The notes under the pieces: generated by a model | What the model was told of the DNA's origin: nothing | The model's input: the letters and a program-made list of their open reading frames with translations, nothing else | The model's database searches: none | Shown here: positions 42,740 through 51,499 of the stretch, piece after piece | Numbering within the stretch: position 1 is the stretch's first letter | Layout: every line of letters starts with the position of its first letter | Position numbers and translations under genes: made by a program | From: Synergistes jonesii | GTDB taxonomy: Bacteria > Synergistota > Synergistia > Synergistales > Synergistaceae | NCBI RefSeq assembly: GCF_000712295.1 | Contig: NZ_JMKI01000054.1 | Location: forward strand, 1-64,000 | DNA: 64,000 nt | Direction: 5' to 3'

Positions 42740-43936
42740 ATGGATGAACATCTGAGGCTTTCGTCGTTGGGAGCTTCCGTGCTTGCGGATGCCGAAGAAA
42801 TTGCAAACGATATGCAGGAGTGGCGCAGGGATTTTCATCAATTCCCGGAGCTCGCGTTCGAGGAGAATATAACCGCTTCAAAGATAGTGCGCGTGCTGAG
42901 CTCCATCCCCGGGATGGAGGTCTATCCCGGCTTCGCGCTGAAGACCTCTGTGATAGGAGTGCTCGGCGCTGAAAAAGAAGGCCCCGCGCTGATGCTTCGC
43001 GCGTCGATGGACGCGGACGCGGGCGACGAGCAGACCGGCCTGCCCTTCTCATCCTGCGTGCCCGGGGTCGTACATTCCGCCGGGCATGACGCCGAGATGG
43101 CCTCGCTGCTCGGCGCGGCTTCCGTCCTTTCAAAATACGGGGATCAGCTGAAGCAGAAAATAGTCTTTCTCTTCCAGCCGGCCGGCGAGGGGCGCAGCGG
43201 CGCGCAGACCCTCGTCGAAAACAAAATAATAGAAGAATTCAACATCGGCAGGGCCGCGGCGGTCAACTGGGGGCCGGACCTCGCCTACGGCGCGCTCTTC
43301 ACGCGCAGGGGGGTCATGACGGCCCTATCCGATAAAATACATATCGACATAAGGGGTATGACTGGACATGCGTCGGAGCCCCATACCGCGGTAGACCCGA
43401 TCATGATAGCGGCGAACGTCATCCTGACGATAGAGGCGATGCTGTCGCGCGAGGTCGACCCGCGCGAGCCGATAGTCGTCTCCTTCGGGCGGCTCGAGGC
43501 CGGCGAAGCTTACAACATCATTCCGGAACAGGCGAACATCTGGGGCACTCTGCGCGCTTTCGATCCGCAGGTCCGCGACTTCGTACAGGGTCGGATCGAA
43601 ACCGTCGCGCCGGCGATAGCGAAAGCGCTGCGCGGGCTCGCGTCGGTGGAATATACGCGCAATTACGCGCAGGTCGACAACAACCTCGATATGGTGGACG
43701 AGCTCCTCCGCGTCGGAGTTCCTTTTTTTGGGGAGGACGGCATATCGATGCTGGAAAGGCCACTGCTTATGGGCGAGGACTTTTCTTTTTTCAGCAACAG
43801 GGTGCCGTCGCTCTTCATGCTGCTCGGCGCGGGGCTCGAGTATCCGCTTCACCATCCGCGCTACGACGTGCCGGAGAGCATGCTTCCCCTTTCAGCCGCG
43901 TGGGAGGCGTATCTCGCTCTGACCCTCGCGCTTTGA
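42740..43936 (+). CDS. M20-family amidohydrolase
   Basis: A 398-residue metallohydrolase of the IAA-amino-acid/N-acyl-amino-acid amidohydrolase type. MQEWRRDFHQFPELAFEENITASKIVRVL, LMLRASMDADAGDEQTGLPF, the metal-binding SAGHDAEMASLLGAA, FLFQPAGEGRSGAQTLVE and GMTGHASEPHTAVDPIMIAANVI (dimer domain) follow the family order. The usual cysteine of HAC-type metal motifs is replaced by serine-alanine here (SAGHDAEM). GGAAGGAAG precedes the ATG at 42740; the frame upstream of it overlaps the divergent rarD and is not coding. Substrate is unknown. Confidence 0.88.
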   Translation: MDEHLRLSSLGASVLADAEEIANDMQEWRRDFHQFPELAFEENITASKIVRVLSSIPGMEVYPGFALKTSVIGVLGAEKEGPALMLRASMDADAGDEQTGLPFSSCVPGVVHSAGHDAEMASLLGAASVLSKYGDQLKQKIVFLFQPAGEGRSGAQTLVENKIIEEFNIGRAAAVNWGPDLAYGALFTRRGVMTALSDKIHIDIRGMTGHASEPHTAVDPIMIAANVILTIEAMLSREVDPREPIVVSFGRLEAGEAYNIIPEQANIWGTLRAFDPQVRDFVQGRIETVAPAIAKALRGLASVEYTRNYAQVDNNLDMVDELLRVGVPFFGEDGISMLERPLLMGEDFSFFSNRVPSLFMLLGAGLEYPLHHPRYDVPESMLPLSAAWEAYLALTLAL

Positions 43937-43979
43937 AGGCTTTCGAACGGGGCCGTACCCGATAAAACAGACGATTGGT

Positions 43980-45464
43980 GTGATTCGTTTGGCTTCAAGA
44001 CTGGATATAATCGTCAGAGACAATCTGAACAGGCTCCCCAGCGAGCCCTTTATCTGGTGGCAGAAAACGTGGTGGAGCCGCGGCGCCTTCCTCGAGCTCA
44101 TCGAGGAGTGTGAAAAGAGGCTTGCCGCGAGCAATTTCAAAAGGGGGCAGCGCGTCGCCCTGCTGATGCCGAACAGCCCGGTGCTTCTCGCGACGGCCGT
44201 CGCGGTGTGGCGCCTCGGCGGCGCGGTCGCGCTGATAGACTTCCGCTCCGGCTACGCCCCGCTGATAAAACAGCTGTGTCACGCCGACGTCTTCGCCGCT
44301 CTGACCTACCGCGGCCTCGAAGACATAGTCCCGCTCATCTCGGAGGAGGGTATCCCCTGTTCCGTGATGAACCTTGACACGCTCGACGAAAACATACCGG
44401 GGCGCCCCTGCTCGCAGGAGGACGAGGAGACGGCCGTTATCTTCTACACCTCCGGCACGACGGGAGAGCCGAAGGCGGTCCCCCTAACGCACGATAATCT
44501 GATGGCCTGCATCGACGGCTGCGTAGAGCACATCGACATGCTCGACGAGGACGACGTCTTCCTGAACGCGCTGCCCAACTCGAATGTTTTCGGCTTCCTC
44601 TGCGGCGCGCTGCTGCCGCTCGTCAAGGCGACGCGGCAGGCGGTACTCGCCTCTTTCATGCCGGTGGCCGCGGCGATGGACGCGATAAAAAGCGCCGAAG
44701 TCTCCATAATCCCGGCCGTGCCGGCGATGGTGGGGATGATGGCGAGCGCCGTTTCGCACGGCATGCCCCTTTCGTCGTCGCTGCGCTGCGTGCTCTCCGG
44801 CGGCGACCGGCTGCCGCCCGAGATTTCCAGGCGCGCCGGCAAGATACTCGGCGTCCCCGTGTTGCAAGGCTACGGGCTGACGGAGGCGTCGTCGGTCGTA
44901 GCGCTGCCCCCATCGATGAGTTCGGCGAGAGAGGGAAGCGTCGGCACGCTCCTTTCCTGCGTCGAGGCGAAGATATGCGGCGACGGCGGCGAAGAGCTTC
45001 CCTGCGGCAGCGAAGGCACGCTGTGGCTGCGCGGCGCCTCGGTCGCGTCGCGCTACTATCACAACGAGGCTCTGACCGCCGAGCGCTTCGCGGACGGCTG
45101 GTTCAACACCTGCGACATAGCGAAGTTCGACGGGGAGGGCTACCTTTATCTCGTAGGGCGCTCCAGCGACGTGATATTCGTCGGAGGCTTCAAGGTCTAC
45201 GCTCGCGAGGTGGAGAACGTGCTCGAAGAGCATCCTTCGGTGAAGAACGCTGCGGTCGTCGGCGTGCCGCGCTCGATAAGCGGCGAGATAGTGAAAGCCT
45301 ACATCCTGCCCGAGGGCGGCGAAAAGCCGCGCCCCAAGGCACTGATAGATTACTGCAAGAAGAGGCTCGCCTATTACAAGGTGCCGCGGATAATAGAGTT
45401 CGTTTCGGAGATGCCGCGCTCCACGGCCGGCGAGATAGTAAAGAGAAAGCTTTTGAAGGATTAA
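43980..45464 (+). CDS. AMP-forming acyl-CoA synthetase family protein
   Basis: A 494-residue adenylate-forming ligase. The P-loop-like signature is IFYTSGTTGEPKAVPLTH (about residue 157), followed by LQGYGLTEASSVVALPP, GWFNTCDIAKFDGEGYLYLVGRSSDVIFVGGFKVYAREVENVL and the catalytic lysine region MPRSTAGEIVKRKLLKD at the C-terminus. It activates a carboxylate as acyl-AMP and usually transfers it to CoA. The start is a GTG with a poor ribosome site, so the exact N-terminus is uncertain. It sits six bases before citC, hinting at organic-acid activation. Confidence 0.85.
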   Translation: MIRLASRLDIIVRDNLNRLPSEPFIWWQKTWWSRGAFLELIEECEKRLAASNFKRGQRVALLMPNSPVLLATAVAVWRLGGAVALIDFRSGYAPLIKQLCHADVFAALTYRGLEDIVPLISEEGIPCSVMNLDTLDENIPGRPCSQEDEETAVIFYTSGTTGEPKAVPLTHDNLMACIDGCVEHIDMLDEDDVFLNALPNSNVFGFLCGALLPLVKATRQAVLASFMPVAAAMDAIKSAEVSIIPAVPAMVGMMASAVSHGMPLSSSLRCVLSGGDRLPPEISRRAGKILGVPVLQGYGLTEASSVVALPPSMSSAREGSVGTLLSCVEAKICGDGGEELPCGSEGTLWLRGASVASRYYHNEALTAERFADGWFNTCDIAKFDGEGYLYLVGRSSDVIFVGGFKVYAREVENVLEEHPSVKNAAVVGVPRSISGEIVKAYILPEGGEKPRPKALIDYCKKRLAYYKVPRIIEFVSEMPRSTAGEIVKRKLLKD

Positions 45465-45470
45465 ACCGGG

Positions 45471-46529
45471 ATGTTTGGATACAGCTGCCGCGTCGTAAGA
45501 AAAATATGCGGTTACGAGAAGAGGGAGGTCGAGGCCCTCTTGTGCAAGAGCGGCCTCGTCTTTGAAGGCTCGCCGGAATACACCGCCGTCGCCGAGGACG
45601 GCGACGAAAGGATAATCGCTACCGCGAGCCTCGCCGGGGGCGTGATAAAAATGGTCGCCGCTGAAGCCGAATGGCAGGAGGCGGGGCTTTCCTCGGCGGT
45701 GATTTCGGCTCTGATGCAGGCCGCGCGCGCGGACGGCGTATACCGCTTCTTTTTATTCACGAAGCCGGAAACGGCGGAGCGCTTCGCCGCGCTCGGCTTC
45801 CGCGCTCTCGCGGCCTCCGACGAAAGTGTGCTGATGGAGTGCGGGGCGCCGTCGGCCGAAGATTTCCGCAGGACGCTGGAGCGCGAAAGGGAAAAAAACG
45901 GAGCGCCGGCCGCGGCCGCGGTGATGAACTGCAACCCCTTCACGCTCGGCCACCGCTATCTTATCGAAGAAGCGGCGTCGCGAGAAAGGCTTTTCTACGC
46001 GATAGTCGTCGAAGAGGACGCTTCGGCCTTCCCCTTCGCCGACCGCATTGCGCTTGTGCGCGCCGGCACTGCAGACATTGCCAACGTCCGGGTGCTGTCG
46101 AGCTCCCGCTACGCTGTATCCTCCGCGACTTTTCCTTCGTATTTTCTTAAGGACCGTGCCGAACTCTCCGTCGCGAAGGTGCAGGCGGAGCTCGACGCCA
46201 AATTATTCGCCTCCCTCTTCGTCCCCGCGCTCGGCGTGGCGCGGCGCTACGTCGGCAGCGAGCCGCTGTCGCGCGTCACGGCGCTTTACAACGAGGTGCT
46301 GAAAGATACGCTGCCGCGCTTCGGCTGCCCCGTCTGCGAGATAGACAGGAAGGGCGCCGCCGGCGGCGTAATATCGGCGTCGCGCGTGAGGGAGGCGATC
46401 GCCCGCGGAGGGGGCGGAGAGCTTTCCGCGCTTCTGCCGCGCGTGACCCTCGAATACCTAAAGACGCCGAACGGGCGCGCCGCCGCGGAAAAGCTGCGGT
46501 GCGGAGGCGAAGGAGAAAATGAATCGTGA
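45471..46529 (+). CDS. citC: [Citrate (pro-3S)-lyase] ligase
   Basis: A 352-residue CitC: an N-terminal GNAT-like domain (residues about 1-135, with MVAAEAEWQEAGLSSAVISALM) and a nucleotidyltransferase domain from about residue 145 with NCNPFTLGHRYLIEEAA, containing the TxGH nucleotide motif, and VISASRVREAIARG (ISAS signature). It acetylates the prosthetic group of the citrate lyase acyl carrier protein. Its stop overlaps the citX start. citD, citE and citF are not in this window. Confidence 0.92.
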   Translation: MFGYSCRVVRKICGYEKREVEALLCKSGLVFEGSPEYTAVAEDGDERIIATASLAGGVIKMVAAEAEWQEAGLSSAVISALMQAARADGVYRFFLFTKPETAERFAALGFRALAASDESVLMECGAPSAEDFRRTLEREREKNGAPAAAAVMNCNPFTLGHRYLIEEAASRERLFYAIVVEEDASAFPFADRIALVRAGTADIANVRVLSSSRYAVSSATFPSYFLKDRAELSVAKVQAELDAKLFASLFVPALGVARRYVGSEPLSRVTALYNEVLKDTLPRFGCPVCEIDRKGAAGGVISASRVREAIARGGGGELSALLPRVTLEYLKTPNGRAAAEKLRCGGEGENES

Positions 46530-47047
46530 CGCCGCTCGAGGAGGTGCTCTCCGGCCGCGAAGAGCGCTTCGCGTTGCAGAACGAATGGCTTTCGTCCGGC
46601 GACGGATTTTTTGTCGTGCAGATAGCGCTGAACGTGCCGGGCTATCCGAAGCGCCTTCCGAACGACGTTAAGGTCGTGGCGGCCTTCCGCGCGCTGCTGC
46701 TCGGCCGCTCTTCCGCCGCGCCGCGCGGCGAGCGCACCGTCGAGAACGGCGCCGGCGTATGCTGGCAGGGCGCGTTCGATTCGTCGCTCTGCGACGCCGC
46801 CGTGATGAAGCGCCTCGCAGTCGCCGCCGAAAGCGAAACGCCGGCCGGGCGCGCCCTCGACATCGACGTAATAACGAAAGATGGACCGCTGTCGCGCGCC
46901 GCTATGGGACTGCCTGAGCGGAGCTGCCTGCTGTGCGGCGCCCCCGCTAAGGTATGCGCGAGAAGCTGCCGGCATTCCGCGGAGGAGCTGCGCGCGCGCG
47001 TGGCGGAGCTTCTTGAGGGGGCGGAGCGCGATAAAGGTAAAAAGTGA
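46526..47047 (+). CDS. citX: Citrate lyase holo-acyl-carrier-protein synthase
   Basis: A 173-residue CitX beginning at GTG 46526, overlapping citC. It attaches the triphosphoribosyl-dephospho-CoA group to CitD. Family motifs: LNVPGYPKRLPNDVKVV, GRALDIDVITKDGPLSRAAMGLPERSCLLCGAPAKVCARSCRHS. CitG, which makes the group, is not seen nearby. A hairpin (GAGCCGC...GCGGCTC, 47044-47062) follows at the stop. Confidence 0.9.
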   Translation: MTPLEEVLSGREERFALQNEWLSSGDGFFVVQIALNVPGYPKRLPNDVKVVAAFRALLLGRSSAAPRGERTVENGAGVCWQGAFDSSLCDAAVMKRLAVAAESETPAGRALDIDVITKDGPLSRAAMGLPERSCLLCGAPAKVCARSCRHSAEELRARVAELLEGAERDKGKK

Positions 47048-47151
47048 GCCGCCTTTTGCGGCTCATTAAAATTTCCGCTTGAAAAAAGCAGGGCGGATTC
47101 ATGCCGAAAAATAGCGTTTTACGATTTGCTTGTGTAATAATTGAAAAAGGC

Positions 47152-47171
47152 AAACGCTCGTCCGAGCGTTT
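47152..47171. promoter_or_regulatory. Palindrome before the dCMP deaminase gene
   Basis: AAACGCTCG-TC-CGAGCGTTT is a 9-bp perfect inverted repeat with a two-base centre, 24 bases before the start codon. Without a following T run, it is more like an operator or leader hairpin than a terminator. Confidence 0.4.
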
Positions 47172-47195
47172 CGCATTCTGTTCGGGAGGGACCAT

Positions 47196-47672
47196 ATGAA
47201 CGAACGCCCTGACTGGGATATATATTTTCTTTTGCTGGCGCAGGTCGCGGCGATGCGCTCCACCTGCCTCAGGCGGAGGGTCGGCGCCGTGCTCGTGCGA
47301 GACAGGCAGATACTTAGCACGGGCTATAACGGGGCTCCGCGCGGGGTAAGCCACTGCGAGGAGGTCGGCTGCCTGAGGGAGCGCCTCGGCATCGCGTCGG
47401 GGGAGCGGCATGAGATATGCCGGGGCTCGCACGCCGAGATAAACGCGATAGCGCAGGCCGCGGCGGCGGGTACCTCGACGGCCCGTTCATGGCTCTATTG
47501 CACGCACGAGCCGTGCATATACTGTACGAAGGCGCTGATCAACGCGGGCTGCGAAAAGGTTTTTTATCTGTACGAATACCCCGACGAGCTCGCGCGCGCG
47601 GTGATGGAGGAATCCGGAGTCGAGAGCGTCCGCGTGGACCCGTCGAAGCTGCCGGAGATTATTTTTCGCTGA
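47196..47672 (+). CDS. comEB: dCMP deaminase family protein (ComEB-like)
   Basis: A 158-residue zinc deaminase: RPDWDIYFLLLAQVAAMRSTCLRRRVGAVLVRDRQILSTGYNGAPRG, then the zinc and catalytic motifs HAEINAIAQAA and CTHEPCIYCTKALINAGCEKVFY. It converts dCMP to dUMP for thymidylate supply. GGGAGGGA precedes the ATG. The length is that of the stand-alone enzyme. Confidence 0.94.
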   Translation: MNERPDWDIYFLLLAQVAAMRSTCLRRRVGAVLVRDRQILSTGYNGAPRGVSHCEEVGCLRERLGIASGERHEICRGSHAEINAIAQAAAAGTSTARSWLYCTHEPCIYCTKALINAGCEKVFYLYEYPDELARAVMEESGVESVRVDPSKLPEIIFR

Positions 47673-47707
47673 CCGTCGAATAACCGTAAACAAAGGTGTG
47701 TGGTATC

Positions 47708-48346
47708 TTGAGCATTACAATCTTAGTTGCCGACGACCATCCCCTTACGCGGGAGGGCATCAGGGGCTATCTTTCCAAAGAACCGGACTTTGAAGTCGTG
47801 GGGGAATATGAAGAGGGGGCGTCGGCCTGGAAGGGGATATGCGCGCTCAAGCCGCAGGTCGCTCTGCTCGACATTCGCATGCCCGGGCTCGACGGCATCG
47901 CGATAGCGCGCAGGATCAAAGAGGAGTCCCTGCCGACGGCGGCTTTGATGCTCACGTCGTACGACGCAAGCCAGTACGTCATAGCGGCTCTGCGCGCCGG
48001 AGCGCGCGGCTATCTGCTGAAGACCGCGCCGATGAAAATCGTCTCCGAGGCCATACACAGCGCCGCGCACGGCAGCGTCTACCTTGACAACGACGTCTCG
48101 AGCGTAGTCGAGGGCGGCCGGGACTTCGTCCCCGAGCAGCTCTCGTCGAGGGAGCGCGAGGTGCTGACGCTCGCGGCGAGGGGGCACTCCGGCAAAGAGA
48201 TCGCGGAAAAGCTCTTCATCAGCGAGCGCACCGTGCAGGCGCATCTCGCTTCGATCTACGACAAGCTCGGTGCGAAGAACAAGACGGAAGCGATGCTCCT
48301 TTCGATAAAGTACGGCGTGGTTACGTTGGAGGAACTCCTCGATTAA
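47708..48346 (+). CDS. NarL/LuxR-type response regulator
   Basis: A 212-residue response regulator. TTG 47708 is taken as start, since AAAGG at 47692-47696 is correctly spaced and the receiver begins at once (SITILVADDHPLTREGI). The phosphoacceptor is in VALLDIRMPGLDG (about Asp54), the switch lysine in YLLKTAPM. The C-terminal LuxR helix-turn-helix is LSSREREVLTLAARGHSGKEIAEKLFISERTVQAHLASIYDKLGAK. The kinase gene begins at the next base, so the two form a pair; targets are unknown. Confidence 0.93.
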   Translation: MSITILVADDHPLTREGIRGYLSKEPDFEVVGEYEEGASAWKGICALKPQVALLDIRMPGLDGIAIARRIKEESLPTAALMLTSYDASQYVIAALRAGARGYLLKTAPMKIVSEAIHSAAHGSVYLDNDVSSVVEGGRDFVPEQLSSREREVLTLAARGHSGKEIAEKLFISERTVQAHLASIYDKLGAKNKTEAMLLSIKYGVVTLEELLD

Positions 48347-49735
48347 ATGAAGAAGCCCCCGATGCTGTACCGTTTCATCGCAGCGCTTCTAGCCCCCGCC
48401 GCGGCCGCCATCCTGCTTGCCGGAGTGGTCTATACGCAGTTCGGGAAGAGCATGGAGGCGAACGCGAATTATTACGTCGAGAATCTGGTCGACAGCATAG
48501 CGACGCGCATCGGGGCAAAGATATGGGACGCCGCGCCCAAGGGCGTCTACAGCCGCTTTCAGGAGGGCGACGTCCCAGCCGCTACGATAACCTCGGCGCT
48601 TTCCGACATCACGCAGCCGGGAATCTTCCTCGTCCGCCGCGGCGACGGCACCGTTCTTTACCGCTCCTTCACAGATAAAAGACTCTTAAACCTGCTTGAG
48701 AAAAAATTCCGCTCGCCGGTCCCTGCAAAGATCCGCGTCGGCCTGCTCAATTACTACACTGGCATGTGCTACCGCATCCCGTACGAAGACCTCTTCGTGA
48801 TCGGCGCCGTCTCGTGGGAAAAACATTTCGGCTTCATGGTGCTGTTAGTGACGGTTTGGCCTTTCATAATGGGCGCGCTCGCCGTCGCGACGGTACTGAT
48901 AATCTACACGCTCTACGACAAGCTCATACTCCCCTTGAGGGCGTTCGACAGAGAAATGTCGTCGCTGCGCCTCGGCTACGGCCTCACGCGGGAGCCGGCG
49001 GACTACTCCGTGCCGGAGATGCGGCATCTGCGCTCGGCTCTCGAACTGCTCGCGCAGTCGGAGATAGAAAAAGAAAATCTGTCGCTCGATTACGTCAGCG
49101 ACATCATAAAGGTGCAGGAGGAGGAGCGCGAGAGAATCTCGCGCGAAATACACGACGGACCGCTGCAGTCCGTTACCGCGCTCGTCCAGCACCTCAGGCT
49201 CCTGTCGCTCGACCTCACCGACGAAGAGGCGGCGAAGAAGATCGCGAGCGCCGAGCGCATCGCCATGGCCGGCGTCAGTGAGCTGCGCGAGTTCTGCAAC
49301 AACCTTACGCCGCCGTGGCTCGACCTGGGCCTTCCGCAATCGCTCGACGAGCTCTGCAACAGGATGTCCGCGCAGTACGGCGTCGAAATAGATTTGGACG
49401 CCGGGAACTGCGGCGGCGACCTCCCGCCGCCCCTCTGCCTCTCCTTTTACAGGGTGGCGCAGGAGGCTATAAGCAACTCCGTCAACCACGGGAAGGCGAC
49501 GGCGATATCGCTGCGCCTCGAAGCCGGGGAGGGCGTGCTCGCGATGCGCGTCGAGGACAACGGCACTGGGTTCGAGATGCCCGGCGACATCAAGGAGCTG
49601 CGCGTCAAAGGGCACCGCGGCATCTCCAATATGAAGGAGAGGATGCGCCTCGTAGGAGGCACTCTGGAAATCAAGTCGTCTTTCGGAATCGGCACAATTA
49701 TAAGTTGTGAAGTTCCGCTTCAGAATGTAAAATAG
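48347..49735 (+). CDS. NarX-type sensor histidine kinase
   Basis: A 462-residue kinase with two membrane helices (about residues 8-28 and 165-190) enclosing a periplasmic sensor region of about 135 residues. The HisKA_3 dimerisation segment is ERERISREIHDGPLQSVTALVQHL (phosphohistidine near 269), and the ATPase domain has VAQEAISNSVNHGKATAISLRL and VEDNGTGFEMP with GHRGISNMKERMRLVGGTLEI. A HAMP-like linker is expected at about 190-240. The sensor domain is not recognised. Confidence 0.92.
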   Translation: MKKPPMLYRFIAALLAPAAAAILLAGVVYTQFGKSMEANANYYVENLVDSIATRIGAKIWDAAPKGVYSRFQEGDVPAATITSALSDITQPGIFLVRRGDGTVLYRSFTDKRLLNLLEKKFRSPVPAKIRVGLLNYYTGMCYRIPYEDLFVIGAVSWEKHFGFMVLLVTVWPFIMGALAVATVLIIYTLYDKLILPLRAFDREMSSLRLGYGLTREPADYSVPEMRHLRSALELLAQSEIEKENLSLDYVSDIIKVQEEERERISREIHDGPLQSVTALVQHLRLLSLDLTDEEAAKKIASAERIAMAGVSELREFCNNLTPPWLDLGLPQSLDELCNRMSAQYGVEIDLDAGNCGGDLPPPLCLSFYRVAQEAISNSVNHGKATAISLRLEAGEGVLAMRVEDNGTGFEMPGDIKELRVKGHRGISNMKERMRLVGGTLEIKSSFGIGTIISCEVPLQNVK

Positions 49736-49824
49736 TACAGGGCGCTGGAGCGCCGCCGCGCTTTGCGCGAACGAAACATCATATATTCGGATTCTCGAAA
49801 GGTGGGGGCCCCTCGGGCGTTGTG

Positions 49825-51474
49825 ATGAAATTAAGGATATTGGGCGCGGCAGGCGAAGTAACCGGCTCCAATTACATGATAGAGACAAAGAATTACAAGG
49901 TCCTCGTCGACTGCGGCACGCATCAGGGGCGCGACGAAGAGAAACACGCCGGCGAGGATTTCACATACGATCCGTCGGATATAGACGCGCTGCTTTTGAC
50001 CCACGCGCACATCGACCACAGCGGTAGGATACCGCTGCTCGTAAAAGAAGGTTTCAAAGGAAAAGTTTACTGTACGAACGCCACGTCCGAGCTCGTCGAG
50101 ATACTTCTGCGCGACTCGGCTCATCTGATGCGCGAGGATGCGGAGTGGCGCACGCGCAAAAACGCGCGCCGCGGGCTGCCTCCCGTCGAGCCTATCTATG
50201 GCGAAAAGGACGTCGAGGATATGCTGACGCACCGCCAGCCGCTCCCATACGACGAAGTAGTCGACATCCTCCCCGGACTTTCGGTGCGCTTCCGCGAGGC
50301 GGGGCATATATTGGGAAGTTCGATAATTGAAGCGTGGATATCCGAGGAGGAGGGACAGAAGCCCGTCAAAGTGGTCTTTTCGGGCGACCTCGGGCAGCTC
50401 GACGGCGTTATAGAGAAGCCGCCGACCGTCATCGACGAGGCGGACTTCGTGCTCATCGAATCCACCTACGGCGACAGAATGCACAAGTCGCTCGCCGACA
50501 CGCGCGCCGAGTTCCAGAGCGCTATGGAGGAGGCGATACGCTCGGGCGGAAAGGTGCTCGTGCCGACCTTCGTGGTAGACCGCGCGCAGAGGATGCTCTA
50601 CGAGTTCAAGCTTCTCCAGAAGAAGCTGCCCGGCCTCCGGATGCCGCCCATTTATCTCGACTCGCCCATGGGAGTCAGGACGACCGAGATATATTCGAAA
50701 TACAAGCATCTGCTCTCGCGCGAGCTGAAAGAGCTGCTCGCAGCCGGCGAAGACCCCTTCGAGCCCGACGGCTTCCGCTTCGTGCGCACCGCCGAAGAAT
50801 CGCGCGCGATAAACGACGTGAACGAGGCCATAGTCTTAGCCGGAAGCGGCATGTGCTCCGGAGGGCGCATCATGCACCATTTGAAGCACAGCCTGTACAG
50901 AAGGGACACGCAGGTCTTCTTCGTCGGCTATCAGGCCCACGGCACGCTCGGACGACGCCTCGTCGACGGAGCGAAGACGGTGAGGATCATGGGCGAGGAG
51001 GTGGCGGTCAACGCGGCCTTCCGCACGCTGAACGGCTTTTCAGCGCACGCCGACCAGGACGACCTGCTGAAATGGGCCGGGCATTTCCCGCGGAAGGCGC
51101 AGTTCGTCGTAGTGCACGGCGAGCCTAAATCTTCCGAGGCCCTCGCGCAGTGTCTCGCGTACGAGGGTTACTTCGCGCGGGTGCCGGCCTTCGGCGACGA
51201 GATAGATCTGAGCTCCAGGGCGCCGGAAGACGCCAGGTGCCCCGTTATTTCACACCGTATGCGCGACCGCGTCGACATCTATCCGCAGGACGTGGAGGAC
51301 GCCCTCAACGATATCGCCTCCTGCATGGAGGATATGAAAGAGGGCGTGATAAGCAACGCAAAACGGTACAAGGAGACCATGCCGCTGCTGATATCCGCCC
51401 GCGTGCTGCTCGAGGCCGCCGCTGCGCTGAGCGACGGCAGGCTGGCGTACAAAGAAAGGACCCCGGCAAAATAA
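49825..51474 (+). CDS. Metallo-beta-lactamase fold / beta-CASP RNA hydrolase
   Basis: A 549-residue protein with the zinc motif LLTHAHIDHSGRIP (residues about 57-70), FREAGHILGSSIIE, VVFSGDLGQ, FVLIESTYGDRMH, and the beta-CASP/RMMBL part AGSGMCSGGRIMHHLKHSL, VFFVGYQAHGTLGRRLVDG and LNGFSAHADQDDLLKWAGHF. It resembles the CPSF73/YsdC-type exonuclease-like branch in which the C-terminal domain extends about 90 residues. It probably processes RNA. The start is ATG 49825 or the GTG just before; the ribosome site is weak. Confidence 0.87.
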   Translation: MKLRILGAAGEVTGSNYMIETKNYKVLVDCGTHQGRDEEKHAGEDFTYDPSDIDALLLTHAHIDHSGRIPLLVKEGFKGKVYCTNATSELVEILLRDSAHLMREDAEWRTRKNARRGLPPVEPIYGEKDVEDMLTHRQPLPYDEVVDILPGLSVRFREAGHILGSSIIEAWISEEEGQKPVKVVFSGDLGQLDGVIEKPPTVIDEADFVLIESTYGDRMHKSLADTRAEFQSAMEEAIRSGGKVLVPTFVVDRAQRMLYEFKLLQKKLPGLRMPPIYLDSPMGVRTTEIYSKYKHLLSRELKELLAAGEDPFEPDGFRFVRTAEESRAINDVNEAIVLAGSGMCSGGRIMHHLKHSLYRRDTQVFFVGYQAHGTLGRRLVDGAKTVRIMGEEVAVNAAFRTLNGFSAHADQDDLLKWAGHFPRKAQFVVVHGEPKSSEALAQCLAYEGYFARVPAFGDEIDLSSRAPEDARCPVISHRMRDRVDIYPQDVEDALNDIASCMEDMKEGVISNAKRYKETMPLLISARVLLEAAAALSDGRLAYKERTPAK

Positions 51475-51499
51475 AAGCCGCGGCGACAGGGGATAAAGG

